42,334 bases of DNA from Caulobacteraceae bacterium (GTDB lineage: Bacteria; Pseudomonadota; Alphaproteobacteria; Caulobacterales; Caulobacteraceae), in contig PLSW01000206.1 in the NCBI GenBank assembly GCA_003165275.1, positions 4,868 through 47,201 of the forward strand, written 5' to 3'. Each line of letters opens with the position of its first letter. Position 1 is the first letter of the stretch. Positions 37,901 to 42,334 of this stretch are shown here, one piece after another. A program made the position numbers and the translations under genes. The notes beneath the pieces were generated by a model. It did not search any database, was not told the origin of the DNA, and saw nothing but the letters and a program-made list of their open reading frames with translations.

Positions 37901-40900
37901 GACCACCGAGGGCGGCGACCTGGCGGTCAGCGCCGGATTCACCCTCGGCTCGGGCGGCGCGCTGACGCTGGATTCCTACCACGGCATCTCCATCACCGCC
38001 CCGATCACAGTCTCGGGCGCCAGCGCGGTGACCCTGATCACCAATGACCGCGGGACCGGCGGGGACTACAGCTTCGGACTGGGCGCCGGCGGATTTGCAG
38101 GCAGCCTGTCGTTTACCGGGGCTGGCGGCGGACTGCGGATAAACGGCCAAACCTATACCTTGCTCTATTCCATGAGCGACTTGGCGGCGATCAATGGCGG
38201 ATCCGGCTATGACGCCTTGGCCGGGTCCCTGAACGCGGGCGGCGTCAGCTATACTGACGCCGTTGTCAAAAGCTTCGGAGGTCAATTCACCGGCCTTGGC
38301 CACACGATCAGCAATCTGACGATCAACAGCGTCGCCAATGACCTAGGGCTGTTTGGCACGAATACTGGCACTGTAAGAGATATCGGCCTGGCTGGCGGCT
38401 CGATCAACGGCGGTAGTTCGAGCTTTGACGTGGGCGGCCTTGTGGGCTATTTGACGTTCACAGCCAACGACGGCGTTGTAGAGAATTCCTATTCGACGGC
38501 GTCGGTCAGCAGCGGCTATGTGGAGGTCGGCGGTCTTGTCGGCTTCAGTTTCGGCGGCCTGATCACCAACGCCTATTCGACCGGGGCGGTCTCGGGACGC
38601 GCCTCCGTCGGCGGCCTAGCCGGCGAAATCAACGGATCCACGATTTCGAACGCCTTCGCCACGGGCGCGGTGACGCTGAACAGTTTCGCGGTCGGCTCGT
38701 CCAGCTCCGCCGATGGCGGCTATGACGCCGGCGGGCTGGTTGGTTGGAACGACGGCGTCCTGAACAACGTCTATGCGACCGGCGCGGTCAGCGCCGGCTC
38801 CGCCCAGGGAGTGCACTATGTCGGCGGCCTGGTCGGCGCGGACAACGGCTCCATATCCAACGCCTATTCCACCGGCGCCGTGACCGCCGGCGCCGGGGGC
38901 GGCGCGGCCGGCGGCCTGATCGGACATCAGCCATTCTCCACGCAGGTGGTCACGAACGGCTATTGGGATGTCCAGACCAGTGGACAGACGGCCAGCGCCG
39001 GCGGCACGGGCCAAACCACGGCCCAACTTCAAGCCGCCCCGCCCAGCGGTTTCGATCCGACCATGTGGGCCGGCGGCGGTGGCCTCTATCCCTATCTGAC
39101 GAGCTTCTACCATGCCCCGGTCGTCCCCACCCAGCGGATCAGCGGCTACGCCTACCTGGGCAACGGCGCCGTGGCCGTGGACGCGACCCTTGGCGTCTAT
39201 GTGGGCGGGGGGCTTCTGGACGGGACCACGATCACCAGCGGCGCCAATGGCTACTACTACTACCTCGCGCCGGTCGGCACAGTCGTCGGGAGCACCCCGG
39301 TTGGCGTAACCGAGACTCTCAGCGGGGGCGCCGCGCCCGTGGGCGTCACCTACACCGACCAGCCGGCGCTCTCGGGCGCCGACGTGGTCAACCTCAACGT
39401 CACCGCCGGCCGGATCAGCCTGACCACCAGCCGCAACACCCTGTCGAGCCTGAGCGGCGACATCAACCAGACCTTCGGGGCCGGCGGCTTCCCGGGGGGC
39501 TTGTCCACCTCCGCCGCGGTGGTGACCGTGGTCACCGCCCTCGGCAACAACGGTTTCTCGGTCGATATGCCGGTGACGGCCAATGGCGGCTACGCCGTCG
39601 TCGACCAGAGCGGCGGGATCAATGTCGCCGCGCCGATCACGCTCAACAACACCGGCAAACTCACCCTTAACGCCAACGGACCGGTCAGCATCGACGCGGC
39701 GATCACCGTCACCGGCGCCGGGAGGGTCCAGATCTTCACCGACGTCGGCTACGGCCAGGGCGGCGACTACAACTTCGCCCTCGGCCCCAACGGCTTCGCC
39801 GGCAGCCTGTCGTTCACCGGGACGCCGAACTCCGGCCAGTCGCTGAGCATCAACGGCCAAGCCTACACCCTGCTCTACAGCCTCGCCGACATCGCGGCCC
39901 TGCCCGCGGACGCGACCGGCGACTACGCGCTGGCCAAGCCGATCAACGCCGCCGGGACGACCTACACCGGGCCCGTAGGGTCGGATTTCGAGGGGGTGTT
40001 CGCGGGCCTCGGCAACACCGTCGCCAATCTGACGATCAACGATCCGACCGGCTACCGCGACGGCCTCTTCAACAGCATCGGCCTGGCCAATGGCGGCGGC
40101 TCGCAAGCCCAGGCGCTCGTGCGCGACATCGGCCTGACCGGCGTCAACATCACCGGCGGACTCTTCGTCGGCGCCCTGACGGCGGACAACAACGGGACCA
40201 TCGCCAACAGCTTCGTGACCGGATCGGTCACCGCCGTCGGCGCGCCACCGAGCGCCGGCGAAGGCTACTTCGTCGCCGGCGGTCTGGTGGGGCTCAATAC
40301 CAACGGGATCACGCAGAGCTATTCCGCGGCGGCGGTGATCAGCACGGCCGGAAACCCGGGCTCCCTCGGCGGCCTGGCGGGTCAGAACAACGGCGGGATT
40401 CTGGGCAGCTACGCCACCGGCGCGCTGACGGCCGGGGTCTCCGTGGACGCCGGCGGCCTGGTCGGCGACAACCAGGGCACCCTGAGCGGAACCTACGCCT
40501 CCGGCGCGGTCACCGGCACGACCGCCGGCCCCCTGGGCGGCCTCGTGGGCTACAACGACAACAGCATCGGCCAGAGCTACGCCACCGGCGCGGTGACCGC
40601 CACCGGGCCCCTGGGCGCGGCCTCTGGGGTCGGCGGCCTGGTCGGCCAGAACGGGACCGGCGGCGCGATCAATCAGGACTACGCCACCGGCGCCGTCGGC
40701 GGCGCCGACCAGGTGGGCGGCCTCGTCGGTCAGAACGTCGGCGCGATCACCAACAGCCACGCCACCGGCGCGATCAGCGCGCCCCTGAACGCCTATTCCG
40801 CCGGGGGACTGGTGGGCCTGAACGAGGCTAGCGGAACGATCGGCCAGAGCTACAGCGCATCCACGGTCACCAGCGCCGGTTACGATGTGGGCGGCCTGGT

Positions 40901-42334
40901 CGGCGACAACGAAGGCTCGGTGAACCAGGGCTCAGCCTCGGGCGCGATCAATGTCGCCAACAACGGCGGGAGCGCCGGCGGTCTGGTCGGTTACAACGGC
41001 GGCCAGGTCATTCAATCCCAGGCCAGCGGCGCGGTCATTGGCCCGTCGTCGACCGGCGGTCTTGTCGGCGCGAACTGGGGCACGATCAACGCGAGCAGCG
41101 CCAGCGGTTCGGTGACCGGAGCCGCCCTCGGCTACACGGTGGACGTGGGCGGGCTCGTCGGTCAGAACGCATCCTCCGGCTCGATCACGCAAAGCTACGC
41201 CACCGGCGGCGTCAGCGCGCAAAGCGATGTCGGCGGCCTTGTCGGCTTCAACAACGGCGGCTCGATCACCCAGAGCTACGCCACTGGCGTGGTGACCGGC
41301 GGGGTGCTCACCGACGCGTACGGCAACAGCTTCACCACCGCCCAGATCGGCGGGCTGGTGGGCGACAACGCCGCCAACAGCCGGGTGAGCCTGAGCCACG
41401 CCACCGGCGCGGTCAACGCCGCCAATTCCGGCGATGTCGGCGGGCTGATCGGCGAGAACGACGGCGATGTCACCCAAAGCTACGCAACCAATGTGGTCAC
41501 CGGCGGCGGGGCCGTTGGCGGGCTGGTCGGGCAGAACCTCGGCGCCATCGCGGAGAGCTATTCGAACAGCGCGGTGACCGGGACGACGGACGTCGGCGGC
41601 CTCGTCGGCTACAACGCCAACCAGATCACCGGCACGATCACCGAGGCCTACGCCACCGGCGCGGTGACGGGCGGGACCAACGTCGGCGGCCTAGTGGGCG
41701 CCAACAGCGGCGGCGTCATCGCCTCGGCCTATTGGGACATCCAGACCAGCGGCCAGGCCGCCAGCGCGGCGGGGGTCGGCCAGACCACGGCTCAGTTGCA
41801 GGCCAGCCTGCCGAAGGGCTTCTCCAGCGTGATCTGGGGTCAGGTCGCCGGCAAGAGCTTCCCCTATCTGAATTGGCAGTTCACCACGGGCGCGCCCGAT
41901 GTGATCGGCGGCAACGTCTACGGCGGCTTCGGTGGTCCGCCGATGTCCGGGGTGATGGTCGACGGGCTCGTCAACGGCGCGCCGGTCGGCGAGGACACCA
42001 CCGGGGCCAACGGCTACTACCTGCTGCTGCTGCCGCACGGGACGCTGAAGAACGCCGATGTGCTGACCTATCTGGCGGGACCGCAAGGGGGCGCGGCCTA
42101 CGCCGATGGCGTCACCGGATCGGCGCCCGGCCTCTGGATCGCCGAAGGCGGCCTCAACATCTTCACCGGCGCGACCTCGGTCACCGGCCTCGACGCGGGC
42201 TTGGCGTCCGCCCTGGGCTCCAACACGGGCGCCAATGTCCTCTTCACCCTTCCGGGCGGCGTGTTGACGACGACGGCGGGGACCAGCCTGTCCATCCAGG
42301 CCAAGGGCGCCTTCAATGTGAACCAGCCGCTTAC
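34968..42334 (+). CDS. Two-partner-secretion (FhaB-like) exoprotein with GLUG repeats, partial (runs off right end)
   Basis: MTIQLSGRLDSRALKLRPWSWPIFGLALLPFMAQPAAAGPTLPTGAKVVAGTAAVTAPSPSQLTVNQSSAKAIIDWQGFSIGSGGTVQFNNGPGATLNRVTG...LINANGVVIGKTGVVNTGGTFVASSLDL (TPS secretion domain), followed by many GGLVGxNxGxIxxSYATGAV repeats. Missing from the ORF track because there is no stop in the window. Confidence 0.92.
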   Translation, partial: MTIQLSGRLDSRALKLRPWSWPIFGLALLPFMAQPAAAGPTLPTGAKVVAGTAAVTAPSPSQLTVNQSSAKAIIDWQGFSIGSGGTVQFNNGPGATLNRVTGSGVSSIDGLLSATGSVYLINANGVVIGKTGVVNTGGTFVASSLDLADANFLAGGDLTFSGGSNAAVVNDGRIGSLGGDVALFAAKVDNEGSISAAKGAAGLAAGYQVILHDGALNGGKFSVVTGGAGTSATNAGAIAAAEAELRANGGNVYALAGNTGGIIKATRVAAGGGKVMLIAEGGTVTLGGTISARGLNGAGGQIETSGSTVNIGSAFIDAGAGGAWLLDPNDLTIDQTTANTIAASLNAGTNVTEQTTASGTGGNGDIIVTAPIPWATSASLTLSAYRNIAVNANLVSSGGGAVTLYADNSATGTGSVSFGSGAQVNTAGAVNIYYDPTSYAAPINYAANVIGGGTATAWMLVNTAANLAAINANPYDGRLGGNYALNADIDLSGIANWTPIGLSPGNGDFNFSGQFDGQSHTISGLTISSVASNDGWGLFRANNGLIENLNITGASVSVGCCNNSSAGILAGVNSGTISNVHVDGADTSSFNLGGLVGVQYSSGVISDSSANVTVSAPQFTRAGGLVGSNAGLIQRSYASGSVSADNYGGVTGGLVGENESTGVITQSAATGNVSMNASPGGNTTFVGGFVGNNYGTISQAYATGAASFIINDETLEVFAQYAVGAFAGAQQPTGSISQAYATGRVYAFNAWTPSCPGCGNGPSPIYAGFVGYHIDNGSLSATHYDGATTGLGGSTTAQLQGTLPAGFDPAVWATGPGLYPYLKSLFHTGVVAIAGFAVNADGTPAVSAGVDLFPGGTQAGGTATTGANGYFYEAFPTPTKVGPNIQVGETLTLAGASAISGASYADGLAFSGQVLSVPTIKAGYVSIFTSQTSLSALETEISNFGNEFGQLQTANYAVTATGAFTLDKAPDVPAGLSLTTEGGDLAVSAGFTLGSGGALTLDSYHGISITAPITVSGASAVTLITNDRGTGGDYSFGLGAGGFAGSLSFTGAGGGLRINGQTYTLLYSMSDLAAINGGSGYDALAGSLNAGGVSYTDAVVKSFGGQFTGLGHTISNLTINSVANDLGLFGTNTGTVRDIGLAGGSINGGSSSFDVGGLVGYLTFTANDGVVENSYSTASVSSGYVEVGGLVGFSFGGLITNAYSTGAVSGRASVGGLAGEINGSTISNAFATGAVTLNSFAVGSSSSADGGYDAGGLVGWNDGVLNNVYATGAVSAGSAQGVHYVGGLVGADNGSISNAYSTGAVTAGAGGGAAGGLIGHQPFSTQVVTNGYWDVQTSGQTASAGGTGQTTAQLQAAPPSGFDPTMWAGGGGLYPYLTSFYHAPVVPTQRISGYAYLGNGAVAVDATLGVYVGGGLLDGTTITSGANGYYYYLAPVGTVVGSTPVGVTETLSGGAAPVGVTYTDQPALSGADVVNLNVTAGRISLTTSRNTLSSLSGDINQTFGAGGFPGGLSTSAAVVTVVTALGNNGFSVDMPVTANGGYAVVDQSGGINVAAPITLNNTGKLTLNANGPVSIDAAITVTGAGRVQIFTDVGYGQGGDYNFALGPNGFAGSLSFTGTPNSGQSLSINGQAYTLLYSLADIAALPADATGDYALAKPINAAGTTYTGPVGSDFEGVFAGLGNTVANLTINDPTGYRDGLFNSIGLANGGGSQAQALVRDIGLTGVNITGGLFVGALTADNNGTIANSFVTGSVTAVGAPPSAGEGYFVAGGLVGLNTNGITQSYSAAAVISTAGNPGSLGGLAGQNNGGILGSYATGALTAGVSVDAGGLVGDNQGTLSGTYASGAVTGTTAGPLGGLVGYNDNSIGQSYATGAVTATGPLGAASGVGGLVGQNGTGGAINQDYATGAVGGADQVGGLVGQNVGAITNSHATGAISAPLNAYSAGGLVGLNEASGTIGQSYSASTVTSAGYDVGGLVGDNEGSVNQGSASGAINVANNGGSAGGLVGYNGGQVIQSQASGAVIGPSSTGGLVGANWGTINASSASGSVTGAALGYTVDVGGLVGQNASSGSITQSYATGGVSAQSDVGGLVGFNNGGSITQSYATGVVTGGVLTDAYGNSFTTAQIGGLVGDNAANSRVSLSHATGAVNAANSGDVGGLIGENDGDVTQSYATNVVTGGGAVGGLVGQNLGAIAESYSNSAVTGTTDVGGLVGYNANQITGTITEAYATGAVTGGTNVGGLVGANSGGVIASAYWDIQTSGQAASAAGVGQTTAQLQASLPKGFSSVIWGQVAGKSFPYLNWQFTTGAPDVIGGNVYGGFGGPPMSGVMVDGLVNGAPVGEDTTGANGYYLLLLPHGTLKNADVLTYLAGPQGGAAYADGVTGSAPGLWIAEGGLNIFTGATSVTGLDAGLASALGSNTGANVLFTLPGGVLTTTAGTSLSIQAKGAFNVNQPL
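36840..41740 (+). repeat. GLUG-type repeats, consensus GGLVGxNxGxIxQSYATGAVT
   Basis: Many copies by eye, e.g. GGLVGYNDNSIGQSYATGAVT, GGLVGFNNGGSITQSYATGVVTG, GGLVGYNANQITGTITEAYATGAVTG; densest 40260-41700. Confidence 0.9.

Noticed and set aside
38616-40760. 714-aa minus-strand ORF (also 35457-36764, 36882-38303, 40932-41477)
   Set aside because: Antisense to the continuous GLUG exoprotein frame; composition (R/G/A/V/D-rich, AGGVGLADRAVVVADQA) is a mirror of GGLVG/ATGAV codons and not a plausible independent protein.
1-42334. CRISPR arrays, tRNA/rRNA genes, integrases or transposases
   Set aside because: No regularly spaced direct repeats with unique spacers, no recognisable RNA gene and no IS/integrase ORF seen by eye. 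The GLUG and NFDGxW repeats are coding repeats.

Overview
High-GC window that looks alphaproteobacterial (Caulobacterales-like by gene style; this is an inference). Both ends are occupied by large repetitive surface/secreted protein genes that run off the window and are missing from the supplied ORF track. The left one (minus, about 2579 to 1) has an apparent frameshift near its 5' end. The right one (plus, 34968 to the end) is a two-partner-secretion/filamentous-haemagglutinin-like GLUG-repeat exoprotein.

Between them, from left to right:
- a TetR regulator facing a five-gene operon: two phytoene-desaturase-like FAD enzymes, two small paralogous membrane-anchored proteins of unknown family, and a 2Fe-2S ferredoxin
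- a DUF2254 membrane protein
- ubiT-ubiU-ubiV (O2-independent ubiquinone synthesis) behind a FNR/FixK-type box
- a compact divergent metabolic cluster: PLP decarboxylase, ThDP enzyme and two FAD oxidases on one arm; a two-domain Rid-like protein and two 2OG-Fe oxygenases on the other
- a decayed TauD fragment
- two regulators
- an orphan, divergent kdpA without kdpBC
- an HME-RND efflux triad
- a porin

The most interesting cross-window signal is a set of five FNR/FixK/Dnr-like palindromes (TTGAT-N4-ATCAA type). All were found in intergenic regions, with one pair in each of two divergent promoter regions. They suggest an oxygen-responsive regulon joining ubiTUV, the uncharacterised cluster, the porin and the giant adhesin. 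All calls come from reading the sequence; no database search or computation was run.
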